From DASQDN01 sp963844855 (GTDB lineage Bacteria > Acidobacteriota > Terriglobia > Bryobacterales > Bryobacteraceae), in the NCBI GenBank assembly GCA_963844855.1, contig CAWJQP010000072.1, positions 310,001 through 374,000 of the forward strand: a stretch of DNA of 64,000 nt, given 5' to 3'. Of this stretch, positions 8,564 through 18,641 are shown one piece after another. The number at the start of each line of letters is the position of its first letter. The stretch's first letter is position 1. The notes below the pieces were generated by a model, which was not told the origin of the DNA, ran no database searches, and was given only the letters and a program-made list of their open reading frames with translations. A program made the translations under genes and the position numbers.

Positions 8564-11500
8564 ATGTCGCGTTACATCGTGTCTCGTCTGCTGCTTATTT
8601 CCGCGTTCGGAGCCTGCGCTTGGGCGCAGGTTCAATCGGGACGCATAACGGGTACCGTCTTCGATCCGAATAAGGCGGTGATTCCGAATGCTTCGGTCAC
8701 TGTCACTGAGACGGCAACAAACGTCGCTCGTCAAACGACCACGAACGGATCTGGCGCCTATGTCGTTCCGGCGCTGAATCCCGGCATCTATACAATTTCT
8801 GTGACAGCTCCAGGCTTCGGCTCCACCGTGCGTTCCGGCATAGAAATGCAAGTCGGAAAAGACCTGCTGCTCGATGTGGATCTCACTATCGGTGAGACCA
8901 ACACGACGGTGCAGGTGACTGAAGAAGTGCCGCTGTTGAACTCGGAATCGGGCAATCTTGGACACGTGATGACCAATCGGCAGATCGTGGACTTGCCATT
9001 GAACGGACGGGGCTTCAGTGATCTCGCTCGCCTGACACCGGGAGTCGTCTCCCTGCCGGGGACTGGAAACGTCACACGCATTCGTCCGGAGGCCGTGAAC
9101 GGCACGACGATCAGCGGCGTTCGCGGAAGGCAGATTTCCTTCTATCTCGACGGAGCCGATACGAGTGAGCAGCACCAGGGGGAAGCTGGATTCAGACTTC
9201 CATTGACGCTCTTCAGGAATTCAGCGTTCAACAGAACGCCTATTCTGCTGAACACAGTCGATCTGGGAGTTTCTTCAACGCCACGACAAAGTCAGGTACG
9301 AACAGAGTTCATGGGACGGCATACGAGTTTTTACGAAACGACAAACTGGATTCCCGCAACTTCTTCGGTACCCAAAGAGCGAAACTGAAGCGCAACCAGT
9401 TCGGCGCTGCCATTGGCGGTCCAGTCGTGTTGCCCAAGATTTACAACGGGAGCAACCGTACGTTCTTCTTCTTTAACTACGAAGGCATGAGAGAGCGACA
9501 AGGCAACGTCATCACGCGAACCAGTCCCACGGCGGCCATGTTGCAAGGCGATTTCAGCGCCGTCTCGAGTGTGATCTACGATCCACGAACAACAACGACG
9601 GCGCCCTCAGGGTCTGGTACGATTCGCACTCCGTTTCCGAACAATCGCATCCCTGTCGATCGGATTTCGCCCCAGGCTGCGTTCTTCAACCCCTTCATCC
9701 CAGTTGCGACACAGGCCGGTGGATTGTACACATTCTCGCCATCCACTGCGGTGGACATGGATCAAACAACTTCACGCATCGACCACACGATTAACGATGC
9801 CCATCGAGTCTTCTTCCGCTGGAGTTTGAACAACAATCGTCTCAGCGAACCTGGAGGTTCTCCCGCGCTAGGCATCGCCGATTCGAAGACACGCGGTCAG
9901 AACTACACGGTGAGTATCACGAGTAATCTACGTCCGAACGTGATTAACGATTTCCGGTTTAACACGCTATACGGACTGATCAGTTTGAATCCGTATCTTC
10001 TCGGGCGCGACTTTAACAAGGAAGCCGGAATCACGGGTCTCGAAGAAACTCGGCGCAGTTTCGATACAGGTTCTTTCCCGGACTTTGCGTGGACAGGCTT
10101 CACAAGTCTAACTGGATCGGCGTTCGATCAACGGCCAAAGACACAGGATCGCTACACGCGGGAGTTTGCGGACAGTCTTTCCTGGATCAAGGGAAACCAC
10201 GTCTTCAAATTCGGCACGAAGATCCGCTACTACTCGTGGCTTGGGACCGATAGCAAGGCCTACATGGGAACGTGGACATTCAACGGCCAGAACACCGAAA
10301 ATCCTGCGAGCGCGGCTGGTACGGGCGCCTCATTTGCAGATTGGGTCCTTGGGTTGCCGTCGAACGCCGGCCGCGCCTATCCATCGGATACTTTCGGTGG
10401 CGATTACACTGCCTGGCATTTCTATTTTCAGGACGATGTAAAGGTGACCCGGCGGCTCACACTTAACATCGGGTTGCGCTATGAGTACACGCCGTTTGCC
10501 ACGGCCTATCGCGGGCAGACCGGAACTTTCGATGGAACACAGTCGCGTCATATCATTGTCGCCAGCCATACCAAGGAAGTCGATCTAGGAGCCCAGCCGG
10601 CTGCCGCGACTGCCTATGGCTATTTACAGGATCTAATCCAGACATCCAGTGAGGCCGGACTTCCCTACTCCATAACTCACCCGGACAAGAATCAATGGGC
10701 TCCGAGGTTCGGGCTCGCGTGGCGGCCTATGGGTGAATTGACGGTAATTCGCGGAGGCTATGGTGTCTTCTACGAGGGTGAGTATACGGACAGCCGTGTG
10801 AACTTGTTCATGCCGCCGTTTCTGCTGCAGGAGACGGCTCTGAACGATCGAGGAGTGAATCCGGCCCGCACGTTTGGCAACTTCTTTCTGGGAGCGCCGC
10901 TCGGCTCGCGCAACACGACGGTCGACCTTACGCCGACCTATAGCCGTCTCAACATGGGCTATGACCAGCACTGGAATTTTGGCGTGCAGCAGCAAATTGC
11001 CAGCAACCTTGTCGTCGACGTGGAATACGTGGGAAACAAGGGATCGAACATTCAGGGCAATAATGCGTTCAATATTCCGGAACCTGGAGTTGGGAGCGTT
11101 CCAACCCGCAGGCCATATCCCCGGTTCGGTCCATTCAGCTATATCTCCAGCGATGTATCGACGACGTATCACGCGCTACAGGTAAAGCTCGAGCGGCGGC
11201 TCTCTTCAGGCCTATGGTTCCTTACTTCGTATACTTTCGCCAAGAGTCTATGGACAACGAACACACCAGCCGCAGGTGGCCGCTATCGGTTCGAGCGCGG
11301 GCCCTCTGAGTATCACGTTCCGCATTCCTTCTCGTTCAGTTCTGGCTACGAATTGCCGTTCGGCAAAGGCAAACCATTTCTCGCGGACTCAGGTAAATTT
11401 GCAAATGCGGTTCTTGGTGGATGGCAAATGCAAGGGATCCTGCTGTTTCGTAGTGGTGTTCCATTCACGCCGACCGTTTCGCGCGATGTTGCGAACACGG

Positions 11501-11853
11501 GCGTAGGCGGTCAGCGGCCCAACCGGATTACTTCGGGTAAGCTGGACGATCCGACGCTCGAAAGGTGGTTTGATACGACTGCGTTTGCGGCGGCCCCAAA
11601 CTTCACATACGGAAATTCGGGACTGAGGATCCTATCGCCGGATATACTGCGAACGATCGACTTCTCCATGTTTAAGAGCTTCTCGGTGACCGAGAATTCG
11701 CGGCTTCAGCTTCGATGGGAAGTCTTTAATCTCCCGAACACGCCGAGCTTCGCGGCTCCGAACTCCGTCGTAGATAGTCCGGCCGCGGGCCGGGTTACCG
11801 CGACGTCAACCGACCCCCGACAGATGCAAGTAGCGCTCAAATACACCTTCTAA
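8564..11853 (+). CDS. TonB-dependent receptor with N-terminal carboxypeptidase-regulatory domain (one frameshift)
   Basis: About 1096 residues once a frameshift is repaired. The signal peptide is MSRYIVSRLLLISAFGACAWAQ in order, shown here as MSRYIVSRLLL then ISAFGACAWAQ. A CarboxypepD_reg-like domain follows (about 22-110), then a plug domain (NRQIVDLPLNGRGFSDL) and a large beta barrel ending in the C-terminal aromatic signature VALKYTF. The frame breaks in the five-G run at 9178-9182: adding one G restores EQHQGGSWIQTSIDALQEF without loss. The Oar-like architecture is the typical SusC-like receptor of Solibacter-type Acidobacteriota and would import oligosaccharides. The GH39 gene starts on the base after its stop, so they form an operon under the operator at 8523. 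Confidence 0.92.
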
Positions 11854-13542
11854 ATGATGATGCGACGCTTAATACTTTTCATTGCGGGACTTATTACGAC
11901 GCTGCTGCCGTGCCTTGGACAGGAGCCTGTCACGATTCAGGTGAATGCGGGTTCCAATCTGGGTCCGGTAAGACCCGTGTGGAGCTACTTCGGATACGAC
12001 GAACCGAACTACACGTATATGAAAGACGGGAAGAAGCTGTTGTCGGAACTCGCGGCGTTGAGTCCTGTCACGGTGCATGTACGCGCTCACAGTCTCCTGG
12101 TCACCGGCGACGGGACACCAGCCTTGAAGTGGGGTTCAACCAACGCCTACACGGAAGATGCGAATGGGAAGCCGGTTTATGACTGGAAGATTGTTGACCG
12201 CATCTTAGATACATATGTCGAGCGCAAAATGAAACCGCTCGTCGAAATCGGTTTCATGCCGGAGGCCATGTCGGTTAAACCGCAACCGTACCGACACAAT
12301 TGGGATCCGTCGCAGCCCTACAAATCGATCTATACAGGTTGGGCGTATCCTCCCAAGGATTACGCAAAGTGGTCCGAGCTGATCTACCAGTGGGTGAAGC
12401 ATTCGGTCGAACGATATGGAAAAGATGAGGTCGCAAGCTGGTATTGGGAAGTTTGGAACGAGCCGAATATCGCCTACTGGCAAGGAACACCGCAGGAGTA
12501 TCACAAGTTGTATGACTATTCCGTTGACGCGGTGAAGCGGGCGCTTCCGGCCATTCGAGTTGGAGGTCCGACGAGCACTGGGCCAGGCTCGGAAGGAGCG
12601 GCAAAGTTCCTGCGCGACTTTCTGGAGCATGTCGTCCGGGGAAAGAACTACGCGACAGGAAAGGTCGGATCACCGATCGACTATATAACGTTCCACGCCA
12701 AGGGGCGGCCGAAGGTTGTGGACGGACATGTTCAGATGGGCAGCGAATTTCAGCTGCGCGACATTGATCGAGGATTTCAGATTGTTGCATCATTCCCGGA
12801 ACTGAAGAAGTTGCCAATTATCATCGGTGAGTCCGATCCGGAAGGATGCGCGGCATGTTCGGTGCGCTTCAATCCGCAGAACGATTACCGGAATGGAACG
12901 ATGTACTCGAGCTATACGGCTGCGACTTTCGCGCGCAAACATGAGCTGGCAGCGCGGCACGGCGTCAATTTCGAAGGCGCGGTCACGTGGGCATTCGAGT
13001 TTGAGGATCAGTCCTATTTCGAGGGCTTTCGGGATCTGGCGACCAATGGGATCGATAAGCCGGTGCTGAACGTGTTCCGAATGTTCGGACTGATGCTTGG
13101 CGATCGGTTAGAGGTGAAGAGCTCGGGAGCGTTGTCACTTGATGACATGTTGAAGACCGGCGTAAAGGGAGCGCCTGACGTCAACGCCGTTGCTACGCGA
13201 AAGGATCGTACAATCAACGTGCTCGCATGGAATTATCACGATGATGATGTCGCCTCTCCGGACGCCAATATCCAGATCTCGTTGAATGGCCTTCCCGCCA
13301 ACATAGACCGTGTTTTGGTTCGGCACTATCGTGTGGATAAGAATCACAGCAACTCCTACACGGAATGGAAGGCGATGGGTTCTCCTCAGAAGCCTACCGC
13401 CGAGCAATACGCTCGTTTGGAGTCGGCTGGACAGCTACAAAGCGTCGGCTCTCCCCAATGGGTTCACGTCATGAAGGGCGAAATGAAACTGCCTTTCAAC
13501 CTGCCCCGGCAGGGAGCTTCGCTCCTTCAGGTGAGCTGGTAA
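11854..13542 (+). CDS. Glycoside hydrolase, GH39-like
   Basis: Protein of 562 residues with a signal peptide (about 1-22, ending CLGQ). The catalytic barrel resembles GH39 (beta-xylosidase/alpha-L-iduronidase): the acid/base is E203 in WEVWNEPN, and the probable nucleophile is E326 in PIIIGESDPEG. A C-terminal beta domain (about 420-562) completes the usual clan GH-A layout. It would act outside the cytoplasm on oligosaccharides arriving at the outer membrane. The start ATG follows the TonB receptor stop directly, and the transporter gene follows at once. Xylose or a hexuronic acid is the likely product given the ACS-type transporter, but the exact bond is not predictable. Confidence 0.85.
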   Translation: MMMRRLILFIAGLITTLLPCLGQEPVTIQVNAGSNLGPVRPVWSYFGYDEPNYTYMKDGKKLLSELAALSPVTVHVRAHSLLVTGDGTPALKWGSTNAYTEDANGKPVYDWKIVDRILDTYVERKMKPLVEIGFMPEAMSVKPQPYRHNWDPSQPYKSIYTGWAYPPKDYAKWSELIYQWVKHSVERYGKDEVASWYWEVWNEPNIAYWQGTPQEYHKLYDYSVDAVKRALPAIRVGGPTSTGPGSEGAAKFLRDFLEHVVRGKNYATGKVGSPIDYITFHAKGRPKVVDGHVQMGSEFQLRDIDRGFQIVASFPELKKLPIIIGESDPEGCAACSVRFNPQNDYRNGTMYSSYTAATFARKHELAARHGVNFEGAVTWAFEFEDQSYFEGFRDLATNGIDKPVLNVFRMFGLMLGDRLEVKSSGALSLDDMLKTGVKGAPDVNAVATRKDRTINVLAWNYHDDDVASPDANIQISLNGLPANIDRVLVRHYRVDKNHSNSYTEWKAMGSPQKPTAEQYARLESAGQLQSVGSPQWVHVMKGEMKLPFNLPRQGASLLQVSW

Positions 13543-14780
13543 AGAGGCCCGCCATTTCTCCGTCTCAACGCTGGAATATCGCGCTACTCGTTAGCGCGGC
13601 AATCGCCATCAGCTACTTCGACCGACAGACGTTGTCGGTAGCGATTGCTGCGATTCAACGTGACATTCCGATAACAAACACACAGTTCTCGCAATTGCAG
13701 GCAGCGTTCCTGGCGGCTTATGCAGTTATGTACGCGGCCGGCGGGAAACTGATCGACACCCTGGGAACACGACGCGGTTTTGCATTGATCATGATCGGCT
13801 GGTCGCTCGCCTGTGCGAGCCACAGCTTGGCGTTGTCGTTCGGCATGCTGGCCGTCAGCCGGTTTCTTCTTGGAGCCGGCGAGGGTGGAGGTTTTCCGGC
13901 CGCTACCAAGGCTGTAGCCGAGTGGTTTAGTGTTCGTGAGCGATCGACGGCAATGGGCATCATCAACGCAGGTACTGCCTTAGGAGCAGTGCTCGCTCCA
14001 CCGTTGATCGCGATGATCATCTCGGGCAGTACCTGGCGCTGGGTATTCGTCCTGTCCGGAGCCATCGGGCTTATCTGGACTCTGGCGTGGTGGCGGCTTT
14101 ATGAAACTCCCCTGCAATCCGCGAAAGATGAAGCTAGCTCGAGTGTTCGCTGGCTGGATTTGTTTCGGTACAGACAGGTCTGGGGGTTGGTTCTCGGTAA
14201 ATTTCTTAGCGACGCTGCCTGGTACTTCTATCTGTTCTGGCTGCCGAAGTATCTCTACGACGTGCGCGGTTTCGATCTGAAGCAGGTTGGAACATATGCC
14301 TGGATTCCTTACGCCGCTTCCGGGCTGGGGAGTCTGACAGGTGGATGGTTATCGAGCTATCTTTTGCGACGTGGGTACTCGCTCAACGCAGCAAGGAAGA
14401 TCGCTCTCGGAGCCAGCGCATCCTTGATGCCGTTCGTATACTTCGTCACCGGATCCCCTGTGGAGCTCGCGATCGTGCTATTCAGCATGGCTTTCTTCGG
14501 GCAGCAATCGTGGTCGACGCTGGTCATGATTCTTCCGGCGGATCTATTTCCTCGGAGCACAGTTGGCGCGGTAGCGGGTCTGGTCGGATTTGGTGGCGCA
14601 ATGGGAGGCGTCGTTTTTGGGTTGGTCGCAGGGAAGCTGCTCGATAGCGGCTACGGATACGGTCCGGTCTTCGCCATGGTGAGTTCGTTCCATTTGACCG
14701 CGTTTGTCCTATTGCTACTAACGATCCCGGTAGTTCAACCCTTAATCTTTTCCTCAATCTCGGCCCACTCCGACCGATGA
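13536..14780 (+). CDS. MFS transporter, anion:cation symporter (hexuronate-like) family
   Basis: Twelve-helix major facilitator of about 414 residues. The first helix carries the ACS/ExuT signature SYFDRQTLSVA, and GRxxD/R-type loops (DTLGTRRGF, WFSVRERSTAMG) are present. This family takes up hexuronates, glucarate and related acids with protons. The start is unclear: homology begins at KRPAISPSQRW, right where the GH39 stop lies, but no ATG, GTG or TTG is found there. A CTG at 13536 is used here; the next ATG upstream (13458) would overlap GH39 by 85 bases. A small deletion removing an ATG is possible. It overlaps the following small gene by 4 bases. Confidence 0.9.
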   Translation: MVKRPAISPSQRWNIALLVSAAIAISYFDRQTLSVAIAAIQRDIPITNTQFSQLQAAFLAAYAVMYAAGGKLIDTLGTRRGFALIMIGWSLACASHSLALSFGMLAVSRFLLGAGEGGGFPAATKAVAEWFSVRERSTAMGIINAGTALGAVLAPPLIAMIISGSTWRWVFVLSGAIGLIWTLAWWRLYETPLQSAKDEASSSVRWLDLFRYRQVWGLVLGKFLSDAAWYFYLFWLPKYLYDVRGFDLKQVGTYAWIPYAASGLGSLTGGWLSSYLLRRGYSLNAARKIALGASASLMPFVYFVTGSPVELAIVLFSMAFFGQQSWSTLVMILPADLFPRSTVGAVAGLVGFGGAMGGVVFGLVAGKLLDSGYGYGPVFAMVSSFHLTAFVLLLLTIPVVQPLIFSSISAHSDR

Positions 14781-15019
14781 GACTCTCTGTGATACAGAGT
14801 GACCACAAATCGCGATCGTTTTACGATCATCTACCGGAAGTAGCTATCGAACGGTATTGCACCAACGGAACTACCGGCTCCGTCGTTGACGACTCGCACT
14901 TGGCACTCTGCCTGGACTGCACGCAGCGCGGATGGGAGATGCGTGATTTCCTCGAAAGCATCGATCGCGCCGTTGAATCGCTGATGAGCGGATCCACGAC
15001 GTCAGCCAAAACCCATTAA
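14777..15019 (+). CDS. Small protein of unknown function
   Basis: Protein of 80 residues whose ATG overlaps the transporter stop (ATGA), a sign of translational coupling. It has no signal peptide or membrane helix and holds four cysteines (residues 28, 45, 48 and one nearby), including CLDCTQRGWEM, a possible metal or redox pair. Its stop overlaps the end of the convergent membrane-protein gene by 4 bases. I recognise no family; the position at the end of the carbohydrate locus is the only hint. Confidence 0.45.
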   Translation: MRLSVIQSDHKSRSFYDHLPEVAIERYCTNGTTGSVVDDSHLALCLDCTQRGWEMRDFLESIDRAVESLMSGSTTSAKTH

Positions 15020-16011
15020 GCCTTGTGAGAAGGCTGCGGAGCAGAAGACGCCGATTCCGCATGTTGCCGAATCTCAGTCAGGGTAAGACCCGTGATTGCG
15101 AGTGCTATAAATCCAGCAATCAGCAGCGGCAGAGTGATGACGGCCCACATCACAAACGAAAACCGCTTGGCCAGGCTCGAATCGATTCCGAACAAAACCA
15201 ACCCAAACACGGCCGCGGCTTGAAACGTCCCCAAATTCCCCGGCGCCTGCGGAACGACCGCCACAAGCCGCAGAATCACCATCAGAGCGAATCCCTGGCC
15301 TAAGCTGATGTCTACGCCGTAGCCTTGTGCCAGCGCATAAATCGGCAGAATCTGAAGCAGCAGATACGGCAAGCTGGCTGCCGCTGACAGATACAGGTAG
15401 GGCGAATGGCCGATGATATGGAGATCTTCGAGAAGCACCGTTAGCTTACTCAGCCAGCGGTTGTTTTTGAAAGTCTCGTGCGTTTGCTGTTTTGCAAACA
15501 TCGCCGCCGCAAGTAATGCGCCTCCCAAAACCACAACCGCGGCCAGAATCTTCCCCAGCGTGATGTAGAGTTCGGGCAGTTCCACAAAATACGTTGTCAC
15601 CAGCAAACATACGCAGAGCCACAGCCCATCGAACATTCGCTCGATCAGCGCTGAAGACAGAGTAACGGTGAATGGCAGTCCGCTCCATCGTCCCTGCAGG
15701 TAGCAGCGAATAATCTCACCCGTACGGAGCGGAAGAATCTCGTTCGCAAAAAGACCAACATAAATCGCTCGGATCGAGCGCGCATACGGAACATCGGCAA
15801 CCGGTCGTAGCAACAGGCTCCAACGCCAACCCTGTAGAAAGTAAACCAGAATGTCGAAAACAACTGCGGCCGCAACCCAACCCCAATGCATCGCCCGAAT
15901 TTCTCCCCAGAGCTTCTCGGGCTCAAAGTCGTGCAGAACGTATATCAGAGATCCGACTGATAGTACAAGCGCCAGAATCAGGAGGAACTTCTGTGAAGTG
16001 GTGCGACCCAA
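15016..16011 (-). CDS. Lysylphosphatidylglycerol synthase TM-region / UPF0104 flippase-like membrane protein
   Basis: Polytopic membrane protein of 331 residues with about eight helices. The motifs LLRPVADVPYARSIRAIYVG, NEILPLRTGEIIRCYL and RLVAVVPQAPGNLGTFQAA are typical of the LPG_synthase_TM (UPF0104/YbhN) family. In MprF this domain flips aminoacyl-lipids; stand-alone members are thought to move lipids or lipid-linked intermediates across the inner membrane. No synthase domain is attached. It is divergent from the SIMPL gene with 50 bases between starts and converges on the small gene at its end. Confidence 0.88.
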   Translation of the reverse strand: MGRTTSQKFLLILALVLSVGSLIYVLHDFEPEKLWGEIRAMHWGWVAAAVVFDILVYFLQGWRWSLLLRPVADVPYARSIRAIYVGLFANEILPLRTGEIIRCYLQGRWSGLPFTVTLSSALIERMFDGLWLCVCLLVTTYFVELPELYITLGKILAAVVVLGGALLAAAMFAKQQTHETFKNNRWLSKLTVLLEDLHIIGHSPYLYLSAAASLPYLLLQILPIYALAQGYGVDISLGQGFALMVILRLVAVVPQAPGNLGTFQAAAVFGLVLFGIDSSLAKRFSFVMWAVITLPLLIAGFIALAITGLTLTEIRQHAESASSAPQPSHKA

Positions 16012-16061
16012 AATACCATCATAAATGGGGGCAGTCGCGAATTTCGTAGAATGATCTTTAT

Positions 16062-16748
16062 ATGAGGATAGTTGCGGCGCTGCTTTGCGTATACCTTGCG
16101 CCCCTGTCGGCGCAGCAGATAGTTCGGAGGTCGATAAGCGCTAGCGGAGAGGGCTCGGTTGCGGTGCGTCCCGACGCGGCGCGCGTTACCGTCGCAGTCG
16201 TAAAACAAGCCGCGACGGCTGCCGAGGCAGCTTCTCAAAATGCAACCGTTGCTACTGCGGTAATCGATGCAGTTCGTCGGTTGCTTGGGGTCAACGCCGA
16301 CGTAAAAACGGTTTATTATCATCTGTCTCCGGTGTACAGCAACCCCCGGGACGGTTCTCCTTCGCAGATTGTGGGATTCACGGCTACGAATTCTATCGAG
16401 GCAGTAGCCGGCGATCCGACCCTCGCCGGTCGAGTCATCGACACTGCGGTGTCAGCGGGCGCCACTCGAGTTGAGGGAATCCGGTTATTTTTGCAAAATG
16501 ACGATGCGTCCCGTGCGCAGGCTTTGCGATTGGCGTCGCAACGCGCGCGCGCAAAAGTGGAGGCAATCGCTATGGGCCTGGGTTTAAGACTCGGGCAAAT
16601 ATTAAACGCTCGGGAAGGGTTCGCTTCCCTGCCCCAGGTGGGGATCGACCGGAGCGGCGCGGCCTTGGCAACAACGCAGACTCCGATCGAAGCCGGTACC
16701 CTCGAAGTGCGTGCAACTGTTACGGTTGACATCGAAATCGCGCCGTGA
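16062..16748 (+). CDS. SIMPL domain (DUF541) periplasmic protein
   Basis: Protein of 228 residues with a signal peptide (about 1-18, ending PLSAQQ). It carries a DUF541/SIMPL domain: SISASGEGSVAVRPDAARVTVAV at the start (16 residues of it being SGEGSVAVRPDAARVT) and the late segment RARAKVEAIAMGLGLRLGQI. Family members form oligomeric shells in the periplasm and have been linked to oxidative stress defence, but the function is not settled. It precedes rpsA, which has its own promoter. Confidence 0.88.
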   Translation: MRIVAALLCVYLAPLSAQQIVRRSISASGEGSVAVRPDAARVTVAVVKQAATAAEAASQNATVATAVIDAVRRLLGVNADVKTVYYHLSPVYSNPRDGSPSQIVGFTATNSIEAVAGDPTLAGRVIDTAVSAGATRVEGIRLFLQNDDASRAQALRLASQRARAKVEAIAMGLGLRLGQILNAREGFASLPQVGIDRSGAALATTQTPIEAGTLEVRATVTVDIEIAP

Positions 16749-16755
16749 TCCGGCG

Positions 16756-16784
16756 TTGACTTCGATAGCGCAAATCGGTATAGT
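16756..16784 (+). promoter_or_regulatory. Sigma-70 promoter of rpsA
   Basis: TTGACT at 16756-16761 and TATAGT at 16779-16784 have exact 17-base spacing, a near-consensus vegetative promoter. Transcription would begin near 16791 and give a leader of roughly 105 bases before the rpsA ATG, room for autoregulation by S1 as known in Escherichia coli. Confidence 0.7.
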
Positions 16785-16897
16785 TCTGAAGTACCGCGGT
16801 TTCAATGGTTTGTCACTCGTAGTCGCGATGATTTCCCCGCTGGCAACTCGCATATGCGAACCGTTGATCTTGCAGACCGGAACCGGAGATTCGTCGT

Positions 16898-18625
16898 ATG
16901 CCCAGCAATGAGGACGATCAGAACATTGAGGCGCAAGTCCCTTCCCCTGAGGGCGACTACGCGCAGATGCTCGACGACTACAGTCACTTTGCGCCGCCCG
17001 CTGAAGGTGAAGTCCTCAAGGGATATGTCCTAAAAGTCACCGACAAGGAAGTTATCGTAGACTTCGGCTACAAATCCGAAGGTCTGGTCCCGATCGCTCA
17101 GTTCGTCCAACCCGATGGCGCGGTTCATGTTCGAGCAGGAGACACCATCGATGTCATGGTGGACCGCACCGGCGAACGGCCTGAAGGCTATGTCCTGCTG
17201 TCTCACGAGAAGGCAAGCCGGCTGCGCGCATGGGATGATCTCGACAAAGCCCAACATGAGAATTTGACGATTACCGGGCGTGTCCTCGGCCGGACAAAAG
17301 GTGGGTTGAATGTTGACGTCGGCGGCGTTCCCGCATTCATGCCTGGATCGCAAATTTCCGTCCGTCCGGTACACAATTTAGATCAGTTCGTCGGTCAGGA
17401 TATTCCGGTCAAGGTGGTCAAGCTGAACAGGCGGCGCGGAAATGCTGTCGTGAGCCGCCGTCTCGCCGTCGCCGAGGAAGAGACGTCCCGTCGCGAACAC
17501 GCGCTTCATGAATTGAGCGAAGGCGCTGTTGTTCAGGGAGTCGTCAAGAATCTGACCGACTACGGCGCATTCATCGACCTCGGCGGCATTGACGGCTTGT
17601 TGCACGTGAGCGACATTTCCTACGGCCGAATCACGCATCCCTCCGAGGCGCTGCAGGTCGGCGACGAGATCAGCGTCAAGATCCTGAAATTCGATAAAGA
17701 CAAGGAACGGATCTCGCTCGGCATGAAGCAGATCAATCCCAATCCGTGGGACGAGATCGAAACACGATATGCCATTGGAACGCGCGTCATCGGGCGTGTG
17801 GTCAGTGTGACGGACTACGGGGCATTTGTGGAGTTGGAGGCCGGTGTTGAAGGGCTCATTCACATTTCGGAGATGACCTGGAGCCGTCGGATGAAGCATC
17901 CCTCCAAAGTCGTGCATGTCGGTGATCAGGTAGAGGCGGTTGTCCTCGAGATCAAATCGAAAGAGCGGCGCGTTTCACTCGGGATCAAACAACTCGAAGC
18001 GGATCCGTGGACCACGGTCGCGGATCGTTACAGTATAGGAAGTGTGGTTGAAGGCCGCGTGCGTAAACTTACGGACTTCGGAGCGTTCATCGAGATCGAA
18101 GAAGGGATCGATGGTTTGGTTCATATCTCGGATCTCTCATGGACAAAGCGTGTAGCGCACCCTTCCGAGGTCCTGAAAAAGGGGCAAGTGATCCAAGCCG
18201 TCGTGCTGCACATCGACCCGGATAATCGACGCTTGTCCCTGGGAGTGAAGCAGTTGCAGCCCGATGCGTGGGAGACTTTTTTCCAGACGCACCAAATCGG
18301 AGATATTATTCGCGGAAAAGTCTGCCGCGCGTCTAATTTCGGAGTCTTCGTGGAAGTAGCTCCGGGGGTGGAAGGGCTCTGTCACAATTCTGAGATCCCA
18401 TCCCCCGGCGACAAGGGTAAGGGCGGCCCGGCCCTACCTATTGGCGACGAGATGGAGTTTAAGATCATAAAGATGAACGAAGCCGAGAAAAAAATCGGCC
18501 TCAGTGTGCGCGCAGCGGCTGAGCACGACGAACGCAGCCGCGTGGAAGATTACCAGCGGCAGGCAGCGGCCGTGACGCACACGATGGAAGAGCTTATGAG
18601 CCGCGGGCACGGCGGAGAAGGCTAA
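16898..18625 (+). CDS. rpsA: 30S ribosomal protein S1
   Basis: Protein of 575 residues with six S1 (OB-fold) repeats at roughly 40-105, 122-190, 207-277, 293-364, 380-450 and 467-540. The central repeats show the hallmark pattern DYGAFIDLGGIDGLLHVSDI and TDFGAFIEIEEGIDGLVHIS. S1 binds mRNA on the small subunit and helps unfold structured leaders during initiation. Length and repeat number match full S1, unlike short S1-like proteins of Gram-positives. It is followed 16 bases later by an HU/IHF gene, a pairing also known from other bacteria (rpsA-ihfB). Confidence 0.97.
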   Translation: MPSNEDDQNIEAQVPSPEGDYAQMLDDYSHFAPPAEGEVLKGYVLKVTDKEVIVDFGYKSEGLVPIAQFVQPDGAVHVRAGDTIDVMVDRTGERPEGYVLLSHEKASRLRAWDDLDKAQHENLTITGRVLGRTKGGLNVDVGGVPAFMPGSQISVRPVHNLDQFVGQDIPVKVVKLNRRRGNAVVSRRLAVAEEETSRREHALHELSEGAVVQGVVKNLTDYGAFIDLGGIDGLLHVSDISYGRITHPSEALQVGDEISVKILKFDKDKERISLGMKQINPNPWDEIETRYAIGTRVIGRVVSVTDYGAFVELEAGVEGLIHISEMTWSRRMKHPSKVVHVGDQVEAVVLEIKSKERRVSLGIKQLEADPWTTVADRYSIGSVVEGRVRKLTDFGAFIEIEEGIDGLVHISDLSWTKRVAHPSEVLKKGQVIQAVVLHIDPDNRRLSLGVKQLQPDAWETFFQTHQIGDIIRGKVCRASNFGVFVEVAPGVEGLCHNSEIPSPGDKGKGGPALPIGDEMEFKIIKMNEAEKKIGLSVRAAAEHDERSRVEDYQRQAAAVTHTMEELMSRGHGGEG

Positions 18626-18641
18626 CGGAGGATCGGACACA

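Noticed and set aside
12205..12817. Antisense frames within GH39
   Set aside because: They are shadows of a complete glycosidase gene with catalytic residues in place.
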